Both the position numbers and the translations under genes were made by a program. The notes under the pieces were generated by a model that was not told the origin of the DNA, searched no databases, and was given only the letters and a program-made list of their open reading frames with translations. A stretch of 61,409 nt of DNA from Bacteroidota bacterium (GTDB taxonomy: Bacteria > Bacteroidota > Bacteroidia > Chitinophagales > Saprospiraceae), in the NCBI GenBank assembly GCA_024743405.1, contig JANSWP010000037.1, positions 1-61,409 on the forward strand. The letters run 5' to 3'. Every line of letters begins with the position of its first letter. Positions within the stretch are counted from its first letter, which is position 1. Shown one piece after another: positions 18,021 through 26,529 of this stretch.

Positions 18021-19496
18021 ATGACCAAAGTTGTAGTTGTCGGTAGCGGAAATGCTGCCCTTTGTGCAGGCATCGCTGCCTTAGAAAAAGGTGCAGAAGT
18101 CTTAATTGTTGAAAAGGCGAATGAACAAGAGACTGGCGGTAACAGTCGATATACCGCAGGAGCTATGCGATTTGTATATAATTCGAATGAAGATTTATTA
18201 CCGCTTTTATTAAATCCCAATGACGAAAGAATTCCAAATACGGATTTTGGAAGTTACCCTAAAGAAAAATTCCAAAAAGACTTATTAGGGTTTAATGACG
18301 GCAGACCATTGAGTTTACATCAAAATATTTTGATTAATAAGAGCTATGAAACCTTAGAATGGCTAGGTGAACATAATGTCAAGTTTGAGCCGATTTATTC
18401 CAGGCAAACTTTTCAAAAAGACGGAAAATATATCTTTTGGGGAGGTTTGACATTAGAGGCAAAAGGTGAAGGTGTCGGATTAATTGAGGCAGAAATGGAA
18501 GAATTTAAGCGACTTGGTGGAATGATTATGTATGAAACGGCAGGCAAAGATTTGATAGTGAAAGACGGAGGAATCGAAGGAATAATTTGTGATACACTTG
18601 ACGGCGAAATTGAAATTGAAGCGGATTCCGTCATTTTGGGCTGTGGTGGCTTCGAAGCGAACCCCGACCTCCGCAAAAAATATATGGGTGAAAAATGGGT
18701 CAATGCCAAAGTGAGAGGAACTCGTCACAACATGGGCAGAGGTATCGAAATGGCATTGGAAATCGGCGCGCAATTTCACGGAGTTCCTGACGGCTGTCAT
18801 GCGACTCCAATGGACTTAAATATGCCCAATTACGGCAATCCTGAAATTCCATATATCGAACGAAAACATTATCGAAAAATCTGTTATTTCCTCGGCGTAA
18901 TGTTAAATGCAAACGGCGACCGATTTGAAGATGAGGGCGTTAATTTCAGAAATTACACTTATGCTCAATTCGGGCGTTCTCTTTTAAATCAGCCAGGCGG
19001 TTTTGCTTGGCAGATTTTTGACAAAAAAGTTGAACACCTTTTATATAGTGAGTACCGATTTTGGGATGCGAGTTTTGTAAAGGCGAATACTTTGGAGGAG
19101 TTGGTTGAAAAGTTAGAAGGGGTAGATTCGGAAAAGGCATTAAAAACATTGAATGAATATAATAATGCTGTTGATGCTGAAACGTCCTTTGACCCAACTG
19201 TTTTAGATGGAAAAAGTACAACCGGATTAAGTCCAAATAAAACAAATTGGGCAAATAAATTTGATACACCACCATTTAAAGCTTTCCCTGTAACTTGTGG
19301 AATTACATTTACTTATGGCGGATTAAAAGTCGATGAAAATGCGGCTGTTTTAAATGAAAAAGATGAACAAATTGAAGGATTGTTTGCATGTGGGGAGTTG
19401 GTTGGAGGTGTGTTTTATAATGGTTATCCGGGTGGCTCGGGATTGACGAGTGGAGCAGTATTTGGAAGATTGGCGGGATATTCGGCAGCTCAATAA
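18021..19496 (+). CDS. FAD-dependent tricarballylate-dehydrogenase/fumarate-reductase-like flavoprotein
   Basis: 491 aa. The N-terminal dinucleotide-binding motif is VVVGSGNAALCAGIAALEKGAEVLIVEKA. GGNSRYTAGAMRF matches the TcuA-type substrate loop (GGNS plus Arg). CDTLDGEIEIEADSVILGCGGFEANPDLRKKY is the second FAD segment. The C-terminus has TCGITFTYGGLKVDENAAVL and GGVFYNGYPGGSGLTSGAVFGRLAG. This is the succinate dehydrogenase/fumarate reductase flavoprotein superfamily, closest in pattern to TcuA, which oxidises tricarballylate to cis-aconitate. The Tct transporter and PrpF-type isomerase alongside support a tricarboxylate substrate. Confidence 0.8.
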   Translation: MTKVVVVGSGNAALCAGIAALEKGAEVLIVEKANEQETGGNSRYTAGAMRFVYNSNEDLLPLLLNPNDERIPNTDFGSYPKEKFQKDLLGFNDGRPLSLHQNILINKSYETLEWLGEHNVKFEPIYSRQTFQKDGKYIFWGGLTLEAKGEGVGLIEAEMEEFKRLGGMIMYETAGKDLIVKDGGIEGIICDTLDGEIEIEADSVILGCGGFEANPDLRKKYMGEKWVNAKVRGTRHNMGRGIEMALEIGAQFHGVPDGCHATPMDLNMPNYGNPEIPYIERKHYRKICYFLGVMLNANGDRFEDEGVNFRNYTYAQFGRSLLNQPGGFAWQIFDKKVEHLLYSEYRFWDASFVKANTLEELVEKLEGVDSEKALKTLNEYNNAVDAETSFDPTVLDGKSTTGLSPNKTNWANKFDTPPFKAFPVTCGITFTYGGLKVDENAAVLNEKDEQIEGLFACGELVGGVFYNGYPGGSGLTSGAVFGRLAGYSAAQ

Positions 19497-19514
19497 ATTT
19501 CTCAACAGAACAAA

Positions 19515-20744
19515 ATGAAAAACGATAACTTAAAGCAAATCATTATTCTTTCCGTTTTATTTCTTGGCGTATTCTTCCTTTTTTCTTTTCTTCAAAAAGA
19601 AGAAAGCGACTCTATTTCTGAAATAACTAATCCCAATTCTAAACACTATTTCCAAGATAAAACCATCGAATGGATAATTCCATTCAAAGAAGGTGGCGGA
19701 GGTGACACTTGGGCACGATTTAATGCTCCATTCTTTCAAAAACACATTCCCGGAAATCCTGCAATTGTCGTCAATAACATCCCTGGTGGTGGCTCGATTA
19801 AAGGCGCAAATTTATTCGCGGAACGGGTAAAACCTAACGGGTTGATGATTTTGGGAACATCGGGCACGACTCAAATGCCTTACCTTTTGGATGACCCAAG
19901 AGTCCGATATGACTATTCAAAATACAAGCCGATTATGGCGTATCCGACGGGTGGAGTGGCGTATGTTTCGCCTGACATCATTTCAGAGGAGTTGAGAAAT
20001 TTAAAGGTGAATTCCGTCGAAGAACAAATCGAAAAAAGTGTTCGAATTATTCAGGAATTGATTGATAATAAAGTGCAGTTAAAATACGGAAGTCAAGGGC
20101 CTACTTCATTAGATATTGTGACCATGTTTTCTTTTGATTTATTGAAATTGGATGTTCAGGCGGTCTTTGGATTTAGAGGTCGAGGGGCAGGTCGGTTAGC
20201 ATTTGAAAGAGGAGAAGTCAAGATTGATTATCAGACATCTTCTGCCTATTTGAAAAATTCAATTCCTTTGGTGGAAAGTGGAGATGCCATTCCATTGTTC
20301 AGTTTTGGTGCTTTGGATGACAACGGGCAATTGATTCGGGATGAAAGTTTTGCCAATTCACCTGTCGGAGTTTTTAATGGAGAAATTGTACGAGTGAATG
20401 TACCGCATTTTGGAGAAGTTTATGAAAGATTGGGGCATCAACTTTCAGGTATTGAATGGGATACATGGTTTGCATTTATGTCAGCAGGTTTTGGAGGAAT
20501 GAAATTGTTATTGACTCCAAAAGAAACGCCTGATGAAATTGTTGCCGAATTTCACAAAGGCATTGGTGCAATGAAAGAAGACCCCGAATATCAAAAAAAT
20601 AAATTCAAAGCATTGGGAGAATACAAACAAGTTATCGGCAAACCTGCGGATAAAATATTTGATTTGGCTACGAATGTTGGAACGGAGGAAAAAGCATTTA
20701 TGAAAAGTTGGTTGATTGAGAAATATGATTTGAACCTTAAATAA
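19515..20744 (+). CDS. tctC: TctC-type tricarboxylate-binding protein (Bug family)
   Basis: 409 aa. The N-terminal hydrophobic segment (about 10-28, IIILSVLFLGVFFLFSFL) is a signal peptide or anchor. The domain shows TIEWIIPFKEGGGGDTWARFNAPFFQKHIPGNPAIVVNNIPGGGSIKGANLF, the signature start of periplasmic tripartite tricarboxylate transporter receptors. It is longer than the usual ~320 aa because of an insert around 150-200. It would bind the substrate and deliver it to the TctA/TctB membrane protein encoded next. The start is 18 bp after the flavoprotein gene. Confidence 0.87.
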   Translation: MKNDNLKQIIILSVLFLGVFFLFSFLQKEESDSISEITNPNSKHYFQDKTIEWIIPFKEGGGGDTWARFNAPFFQKHIPGNPAIVVNNIPGGGSIKGANLFAERVKPNGLMILGTSGTTQMPYLLDDPRVRYDYSKYKPIMAYPTGGVAYVSPDIISEELRNLKVNSVEEQIEKSVRIIQELIDNKVQLKYGSQGPTSLDIVTMFSFDLLKLDVQAVFGFRGRGAGRLAFERGEVKIDYQTSSAYLKNSIPLVESGDAIPLFSFGALDDNGQLIRDESFANSPVGVFNGEIVRVNVPHFGEVYERLGHQLSGIEWDTWFAFMSAGFGGMKLLLTPKETPDEIVAEFHKGIGAMKEDPEYQKNKFKALGEYKQVIGKPADKIFDLATNVGTEEKAFMKSWLIEKYDLNLK

Positions 20745-20805
20745 TGATGAATTATAAATGATGAATCCTCCAAAATTCATCATTTATAATTCATCATTCA
20801 TCATT
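20742..20805. repeat. Intercistronic heptamer hairpin, GATGAAT family
   Basis: The left arm AATGATGAATTATAAATG and the right arm ending ATTCATCATT pair as inverted copies. The units GATGAAT, TATAAAT and GATGAAT follow each other at 7-bp period. The left edge starts in the TAA stop of tctC (20742-20744); the right edge is 7 bp before the tctA ATG at 20813. It is the only plus-strand example and shows the same stop-abutting placement. Confidence 0.8.
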
Positions 20806-20812
20806 AAAAAAG

Positions 20813-22759
20813 ATGTTTGATTTAGTTTTACAAGCACTTCAAACTTTATTCACGCCCGAACATTTCGTTTATCTCCTTCTAGGTGTTTTGCTCGGATTAG
20901 TCATTGGGATTTTCCCAGGCTTGGGTGGGATTGCAGGTTTATCTCTTTTATTGCCCTTTTTATATGGAATGGATGAAGTGTCCGCTTTGGCAACTTTGAT
21001 TGGATTGGTGGCGGTCATTCCTACTTCGGCAACTTTTACTTCAGTTTTAATGGGCATACCGGGGTCAAGTTCGAGTCAGGCAACGGTGTTAGATGGTTTT
21101 GCTTTGGCGAAAAAAGGGCAGGCTTCGCGAGCGTTGGGCGCAGCATTTTCTTCCTCATTGGTCGGCGGACTTTTTGGAGCGATTATCTTAACCTTTTTTG
21201 TCCAAATTGCCCGACCGTTTATCTTGATTTTTGGGTCGGCGGAGTTGTTTATGTTAGCCATCTTCGGATTGTCAATGGTGGGTTCTTTGTCAGGGAAAAG
21301 TTTAGTAAAAGGAGTTGTTGCTTGTGGTTTTGGAATTTTAGTTGGAAGCATTGGTTCTGCGCCTGCGACAGGAGAATTTCGGATGATTTTTGGAATTGAT
21401 TATCTATATGATGGGCTGCCATTGGTGGTTATTGCATTGTCGATTTTTGCATTTCCAGAAATTTCAGAATTATTTAGAAAAGAATCGGCAATCGCAGGAG
21501 AATCAAAATTGGGAAAAGGAGGGATGTTGACAGGCGTAAAAGATTTAATCAAAAATAAATGGCTCGCCTTGCGCTGTTCAGGCATCGGAACGATTGTCGG
21601 CGCGATTCCGGGCATGGGCGGAAGTGTGGTGGATTGGATTGCTTACGGTCATGTGGTTCAAACTTCAAAAGACAAATCTCAATTTGGTAAAGGAGACATT
21701 CGAGGAGTCATCGCCCCCGAATCTGCTAATAATGCCAAAGAAGGTGGCGCATTGATGCCGACTCTTTTGTTTGGTATTCCTGGTTCGGGTTCTATGGCGG
21801 TTTTTCTCGGCGGAATGGTTTTGATTGGAATTGAGGCGGGACCTTCAATGGTGACGAAAGATATTGATTTGACCTACACGATTATTTGGTCATTGGCAAT
21901 TGCGAATGTTTTAGGCGCAGGCTTATCGCTCTTTTTGGCAGGCCCCATTTCAAAATTAACTCAAATCAAATTTAGCCTCCTTGCACCATTTATGATTATG
22001 GTTATCAGCTTCGCAGCATTTCAGGCGACTAAGGATATGATGGATTTGTGGATGCTCTTGGTATTCGGTTTGATTGGCATTTTTATGAAACGATTTGGAT
22101 GGTCGCGACCTGCTTTTTTGATTGGATTTGTATTGGCGACACAGGCGGAAAGCTATTTGAATATGTCCGTTCAGTTTTATGGATGGGAAATGTTTTTGCG
22201 TCCTGGTGTGATTATTATTATCATCCTTTCTTTAATTTCTGTTTACTATTCTCGAAAAGGAACGGTGGACGAAAATGCCGAATTGATGGAAAAAGAAAGA
22301 AACCAAAAATTGACTTTAACACCTCAATTAATTTTCGCTGCGGCAGTCCTATTATTTATTCTAATTGCCATTGTTGATAGTAACCAACAGTCCTTTTTAG
22401 GGGGTGTTTTTACATTGACTGTTGCCTATGCGATTTTGCCATTTGCTTTATGGTTGGTTTGGACTTTTGCGAGAAAGAAGAATAGCGACCCCGCTGTTTT
22501 TGATGCGGAACAAGCTGTGGAAGAAGGTACTTTCAAAGCACCGTGGTATGAACCGATTTTGTGGATTGGGGGACTCTATATTTTGAGTGTTTTGATTGGT
22601 TTTATTCCTGCGATTATGGTTTTCTTTATTGCGTTTTTTACAATAAAAGCAAATACGAGTTTAGTAAAAACAGCAGTTTTGACGGCAGCGGGAGTAGGAT
22701 TGCTGTTTCTTTTTGGCTATTTTTTGAATTTAGAATTTCCACAAGGACTATTATTATGA
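20813..22759 (+). CDS. tctA: TctA-TctB fusion, tripartite tricarboxylate transporter membrane protein
   Basis: 648 aa integral membrane protein. Residues 1-490 are TctA with its conserved loops (GIFPGLGGIAGLSLLLPF, IPTSATFTSVLMGIPGSSSSQAT, PGMGGSVVDWIAYGH, APESANNAKEGGALMPTLLFGIPGSGSMAVFLGG). The last ~150 residues contain four further spans after KLTLTPQLIFAAAVLL, as expected for a fused TctB small subunit. The pair moves a tricarboxylate through the inner membrane using the Na+ or H+ gradient. Its stop overlaps the next start (ATGA). Confidence 0.88.
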   Translation: MFDLVLQALQTLFTPEHFVYLLLGVLLGLVIGIFPGLGGIAGLSLLLPFLYGMDEVSALATLIGLVAVIPTSATFTSVLMGIPGSSSSQATVLDGFALAKKGQASRALGAAFSSSLVGGLFGAIILTFFVQIARPFILIFGSAELFMLAIFGLSMVGSLSGKSLVKGVVACGFGILVGSIGSAPATGEFRMIFGIDYLYDGLPLVVIALSIFAFPEISELFRKESAIAGESKLGKGGMLTGVKDLIKNKWLALRCSGIGTIVGAIPGMGGSVVDWIAYGHVVQTSKDKSQFGKGDIRGVIAPESANNAKEGGALMPTLLFGIPGSGSMAVFLGGMVLIGIEAGPSMVTKDIDLTYTIIWSLAIANVLGAGLSLFLAGPISKLTQIKFSLLAPFMIMVISFAAFQATKDMMDLWMLLVFGLIGIFMKRFGWSRPAFLIGFVLATQAESYLNMSVQFYGWEMFLRPGVIIIIILSLISVYYSRKGTVDENAELMEKERNQKLTLTPQLIFAAAVLLFILIAIVDSNQQSFLGGVFTLTVAYAILPFALWLVWTFARKKNSDPAVFDAEQAVEEGTFKAPWYEPILWIGGLYILSVLIGFIPAIMVFFIAFFTIKANTSLVKTAVLTAAGVGLLFLFGYFLNLEFPQGLLL

Positions 22760-23823
22760 TGAATCGAATACCCTGCACTTTCATGCGAGCGGGTACTTCA
22801 AGAGGCCCGTTTTTAGACTTAAGAGACTTACCTGAAGACATTGCCGAACGGGATAGAATCCTATTAAAAATTATGGGTTCGCCTGATAAAAAACAGATTG
22901 ACGGTTTGGGTGGAGCGGCATTTGTAACAAGTAAATTAGTCATGGTTCAGCCTTCGGAAAGAGAGGGAATTGATGTGGATTATTTATTTGCACAAGTCAT
23001 TATCGACAAACCTATTGTCGATACTAAGCCGACTTGTGGCAATATGATGTCGGGAGTTGCGCCATTTGCGATTGAAAAAGGTTGGGTCGGGGCAACACAC
23101 CCTGAGACGACTGTTACGGTTTATAATTTCAATACTAATTCGACCATTGAAATGGTGGTTCAAACACCAAATGAAGAAGTAAATTATTGCAACGGCGATT
23201 TTTCAATTGACGGTGTTTCGGGTACAGGCGCACCAATTTTAATGAATCTTTCGGGTATTGCCGGTGGGGCGACCGGGAAGTTATTTCCAACGGGAAATCA
23301 AAGAGATATTATTAATGGATTAGAAGTTTCGATTGTAGATGCAGGCAATTTAATGATGTTAGTGAAAGCTGAAGACTTAGGTTTGACAGGTTTGGAAGAC
23401 AAAGTTTTTTTTGAAGAAAATAAAGAATTGATGGCAAGAATTGAGGCTACTCGATGCGAGATAGGTTTGAAAATAGGAATGGGTGATGTCTCGGAATCTG
23501 TCCTTCCCAAAGTTGGAATTTTGTCAAAGGCGCGAGTCGGCGGAACAATTAAATCTCAATATTTAACACCACGTTTTTTGCATCCGACACATGCGGTGAG
23601 TGGCGCAGTTTGTATTGGGACAGCTTGTAAAGTCAAAGGAACGATTGCAGCGGATTTGGCTGATGTAAATGATGAAGCATTTCAAAAAATTATCGTGGAA
23701 CATCCAAGTGGGGTTATTCCTGTAAATATTGAAGTGACTGGTAATCGGGATAATTTTTCTGTAGTTAAAGCAGGAACTTTGCGGACGGCGCGGAAGATTA
23801 TGGATGGTTACGCATATTATTAA
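22756..23823 (+). CDS. PrpF-family isomerase/tautomerase
   Basis: 355 aa from ATG 22756, which overlaps the tctA stop; a longer frame upstream lies inside tctA and is rejected. The PrpF signature starts the protein: RIPCTFMRAGTSRGPFLDLRDLP. It is followed by GLGGAAFVTSKLVMV, TCGNMMSGVAPFAIEKGWV (catalytic Cys region) and HPTHAVSGAVCIGTACKV. PrpF proteins have the two-domain diaminopimelate-epimerase fold and shift double bonds in aconitate-like acids (methylaconitate isomerase, 4-oxalomesaconate tautomerase). In this operon the likely job is isomerising the product of the flavoprotein. Confidence 0.85.
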   Translation: MMNRIPCTFMRAGTSRGPFLDLRDLPEDIAERDRILLKIMGSPDKKQIDGLGGAAFVTSKLVMVQPSEREGIDVDYLFAQVIIDKPIVDTKPTCGNMMSGVAPFAIEKGWVGATHPETTVTVYNFNTNSTIEMVVQTPNEEVNYCNGDFSIDGVSGTGAPILMNLSGIAGGATGKLFPTGNQRDIINGLEVSIVDAGNLMMLVKAEDLGLTGLEDKVFFEENKELMARIEATRCEIGLKIGMGDVSESVLPKVGILSKARVGGTIKSQYLTPRFLHPTHAVSGAVCIGTACKVKGTIAADLADVNDEAFQKIIVEHPSGVIPVNIEVTGNRDNFSVVKAGTLRTARKIMDGYAYY

Positions 23824-23825
23824 TT

Positions 23826-24803
23826 ATGAGAATTTCCATTCCTGATGATTTTCAAAAAGTGATTAAAACGCTTGATTGTTTTCAACTTCTCAGCGGACAC
23901 GAAATAACCATCCTTCATGACTATATTTCGAATGAAACGGAATTGGCGAAGCGTTTAAACGACCCCGAAATTTTAGTTCTCACTCGTACCCGAACCAAAA
24001 TCACTGAATCTCTTCTAAAACAATTACCCAATCTCAAACTAATTTCTCAAACAGGCAAAAATGCAGGACATATTGATATAGAAGCCTGTAACAGATATGG
24101 TGTCGCAGTCGCCGAGGGACGAGGCAATCCTATTGCAACGGCGGAACTGACATGGGCATTAATAATGAATGGTTTGCGTCAAATTCCACAAGCCATTGAA
24201 GGCATGAAAGCAGGGCAATGGCAAATAAATATCGGTCGCCGAGTATTTGGAAAACGAATCGGAATATGGGGTTATGGAAAAATTGGTAAACGAATCGTGC
24301 AATATGCCAAACTTTTTGGAGCGGAAGTGATGATTTGGGGAAGTGAAGCTTCTCGAAAATCGGCTAAACAAGATGGCTTTCTTGTCGCCAATTCTAAAGA
24401 AGAGTTCTTTTCAACTTGCGATGTGGTGAGCTTGCATTTGAGGTTGAAAGATACCACTCGTGAAATTGTAAAAAAAGAGGATTTATTAAGAATGAAATCG
24501 GACGCGCTTTTTGTAAACACGGCAAGAGCAGGATTGATTGAAAAGGGTGCATTATTGGAGGCATTAAAAATGGGCAAACCGGGTTTTGCAGCAATTGATG
24601 TTTATGATAAAGAACCGATTTTTGACCCAAATCATTTGCTTCTACAAATGCAGAATGTAGTTTGCACTCCTCATTTGGGGTATGTTGAAAGGGCGGGCTA
24701 TGAGTCGTATTTTTCAATTGCTTTTGTGAATGTAGTGAATTTTATTTTTGGTAAGCCAACCAATATTGCTAATCCGGAGGTACTGAATAATAACTCATTG
24801 TAA
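23826..24803 (+). CDS. D-2-hydroxyacid dehydrogenase family protein
   Basis: 325 aa, 2 bp after the PrpF gene. The NAD domain has GKRIGIWGYGKIGKRIVQYAKLFGAEVMIWG (GxGxxG, with the second residue unusual). The catalytic pattern is complete: NTARAGLIEKGALLEAL (Arg) and CTPHLGYVERAG (His), with Glu from DVYDKEPI. An N-terminal substrate domain has LVLTRTRTKITESLLKQLPNLKLISQTGKNAGHID. It should reduce or oxidise a 2-keto/2-hydroxy acid made in the same pathway. It is the last gene of the tricarboxylate operon. Confidence 0.85.
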   Translation: MRISIPDDFQKVIKTLDCFQLLSGHEITILHDYISNETELAKRLNDPEILVLTRTRTKITESLLKQLPNLKLISQTGKNAGHIDIEACNRYGVAVAEGRGNPIATAELTWALIMNGLRQIPQAIEGMKAGQWQINIGRRVFGKRIGIWGYGKIGKRIVQYAKLFGAEVMIWGSEASRKSAKQDGFLVANSKEEFFSTCDVVSLHLRLKDTTREIVKKEDLLRMKSDALFVNTARAGLIEKGALLEALKMGKPGFAAIDVYDKEPIFDPNHLLLQMQNVVCTPHLGYVERAGYESYFSIAFVNVVNFIFGKPTNIANPEVLNNNSL

Positions 24804-24818
24804 TCCAATAAAAGTGAA

Positions 24819-24858
24819 TTACATATCTGCTAAATCTCGAATCGTTTGAATGTCAAAA
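24819..24858 (-). pseudogene. 3'-end remnant of a paralog of the lipoprotein metallo-hydrolase
   Basis: Minus-strand reading gives FDIQTIRDLADM-stop, almost the same as the last residues of the intact gene at 37643 (DFQTIRDLADM-stop). The two DNA stretches differ at about three of 41 positions, so the copy is recent. Everything upstream of it is lost. Confidence 0.7.
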
Positions 24859-24920
24859 TAGATGCTCATACCACCCCTCCCTTCCGCAACAATTCCATAA
24901 ATGCTTCCTTCAATTTCCGA

Positions 24921-25187
24921 CTAATAGAAAAGCATTTTTTCAGTTGTGTGAAACTTTACATATTCGCCAAAACTTTCCAAGTAGAGCAATTTGTCAAAAT
25001 CTATTTTCACTAATTTGTTTTCCACTTTTATAAAGATGTGATTGGCAGCAACACTTCTCTCATTGCCGGATGAATTTAACAAAAGTGAATTAGCTTTCAC
25101 TAATCCCATGGCTTTGGTAATAGATTTAAAAAACCGTTTAAAGGAAATTGGGTATCCATCAATGTAGCGTCCAAAAAGGTAAAACAT
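24921..25187 (-). pseudogene. LytTR response-regulator remnant
   Basis: 88 residues. The first part (YPISFKRFFKSITKAMGL) is the end of a receiver domain (usually 'KPISFERFLKAV'). It runs into an N-terminal piece of a LytTR DNA-binding domain (HIFIKVENKLVKIDFDKLLYLESFGEYVKFHTTEKML). The catalytic Asp half of the receiver and the DNA-contacting strands of LytTR are both missing, so it is a two-ended fragment. Confidence 0.75.
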
Positions 25188-25205
25188 CTAAATATATCTC
25201 CATGT

Positions 25206-25290
25206 TTACCTAAGTGAAAATAGAGGCCAAAAGAAAACGATAATCAAAGCTACTTCTATTACGCCTACTATAAGATAGCGTAGTGGTCTA
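25206..25290 (-). pseudogene. Remnant of a paralog of the small membrane protein at 31561
   Basis: The minus-strand reading PLRYLIVGVIEVALIIVFFW parallels PLRYLIVGVVEVALIVAFFF of the intact gene at 31561-31854, and the DNA is closely similar. Only the last membrane span remains. The bases 25291-25471 to its right hold nothing I can name. Confidence 0.65.
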
Positions 25291-25471
25291 GCCCCCTATA
25301 AAATCCAAAATCCGTTTTTCACCTTTTCGTTAAAGATGTTATTGGATATAATCATTGTAATGTTGGATTTCAGAAATCTGATTTTGACCTTATCTCTAAT
25401 ATTAAAGAGTTTTACGATTTTTAAACATTCATTTTTCATGTTTTTTTGATTAAATTTTTATAACGTGAAAC

Positions 25472-26485
25472 CTATTTATATTCCAGAATCTTTTCTTTCA
25501 TTTTAATTACATAAGGAGAGGTCATTACTGAAAGTAAAGCAGCATAATTCAAATCGAACTCCAATTGGACACCGACATTTAAATTAATCTGTTTTGCATC
25601 AACAATTGTGTGGTCGCCACTAGCACCTAATAATTGTATATCCATTCTTGGTTTTAATCCTGAAACCAAAACATCTTGTACCCCAATTCCAAGTATAGCT
25701 CTTTTCATTTGACCCTGATTTTGAAAAGATAGAGTCTCTCCAAAAGCGTTTTGACCAACCTTACCATAAGGAACGGATGGTTTAACTTTTGATTCAATAA
25801 CCTCTGCAATCATGGTAAAGGCGTCAGTAAATAGCCCTGGAATGGGTTTTCTATGGAGTGGTTCGCAGCCCAGAAAGATTGATTCTCCTAATCTAAGATT
25901 ATTGATCCTACCTATATTTTTTGTAGACCTAAACCAGTTATAGTTCGCTGAATTTCCTCCAGAGATAATGTCTAATTTCAGGTTGAATTTTTTTTCAATT
26001 TTAGTCGTAAGCAAAGACAGGTATTGCATTTTTTCTTCATCAGGCTGAATTCCACCAAAACAAGCAAGATTGGTTCCTATTCCTTTTAGTTCAATCCCTT
26101 CAAGTTCTAATACTTGCTGAATAGTCTCTTCCAAATCGGATGGCATTAACCCTTCTCTTAAGTCTCCCAGCTCCACCATCAAAATAATTTTATGTATGGT
26201 ATTATTTTTTATGGCACAAGCAGAGAGTTTTTGAATAACTAACAATTCTGAATTGAGGCTTGAATCTGCATATTTTACAACAGCTTCAACTTGGCTAATT
26301 AACGGTATCCGAAGTAAGAGAAACTGTGCTCTAACACCAGCAAGGTGCATTTTTTTTAGATTACTAATTCTGGAATCGCCAAGCGTCTGAAAACCACTAT
26401 TTACTATAGTATTAGCGATATCTGGATTGCCGCAAACTACCTTGGTTACTCCAACAATATCAACACCCTTTGAACCATATAGCAT
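25472..26485 (-). CDS. Alanine/ornithine-racemase-family PLP enzyme
   Basis: 337 aa from the first ATG. GVTKVVCGNPDIA is the PLP-lysine motif of the fold-III alanine racemase N-terminal-domain family, but here it lies only 15 residues from that ATG. The frame is open upstream and encodes the conserved beginning (PRIEYNLKKIAHNANALRM), with no ATG/GTG/TTG, only ATT/ATC/ATA codons. The true start is therefore probably a rare codon (ATT at 26570-26572 is one option) inside the end of the upstream gene, which would give translational coupling. Other motifs: MVELGDLREGLMP, GIGTNLACFGGIQP, ISGGNSANYNW, LRLGESIFLG. Likely an amino-acid racemase. Confidence 0.75.
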   Translation of the reverse strand: MLYGSKGVDIVGVTKVVCGNPDIANTIVNSGFQTLGDSRISNLKKMHLAGVRAQFLLLRIPLISQVEAVVKYADSSLNSELLVIQKLSACAIKNNTIHKIILMVELGDLREGLMPSDLEETIQQVLELEGIELKGIGTNLACFGGIQPDEEKMQYLSLLTTKIEKKFNLKLDIISGGNSANYNWFRSTKNIGRINNLRLGESIFLGCEPLHRKPIPGLFTDAFTMIAEVIESKVKPSVPYGKVGQNAFGETLSFQNQGQMKRAILGIGVQDVLVSGLKPRMDIQLLGASGDHTIVDAKQINLNVGVQLEFDLNYAALLSVMTSPYVIKMKEKILEYK

Positions 26486-26529
26486 CCTTAATGCATTTGC
26501 ATTGTGCGCTATTTTCTTGAGGTTGTATT

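Noticed and set aside
22561-22755. Upstream extension of the PrpF gene
   Set aside because: It lies entirely inside the tctA gene in another frame; the ATGA overlap at 22756 is the natural start.
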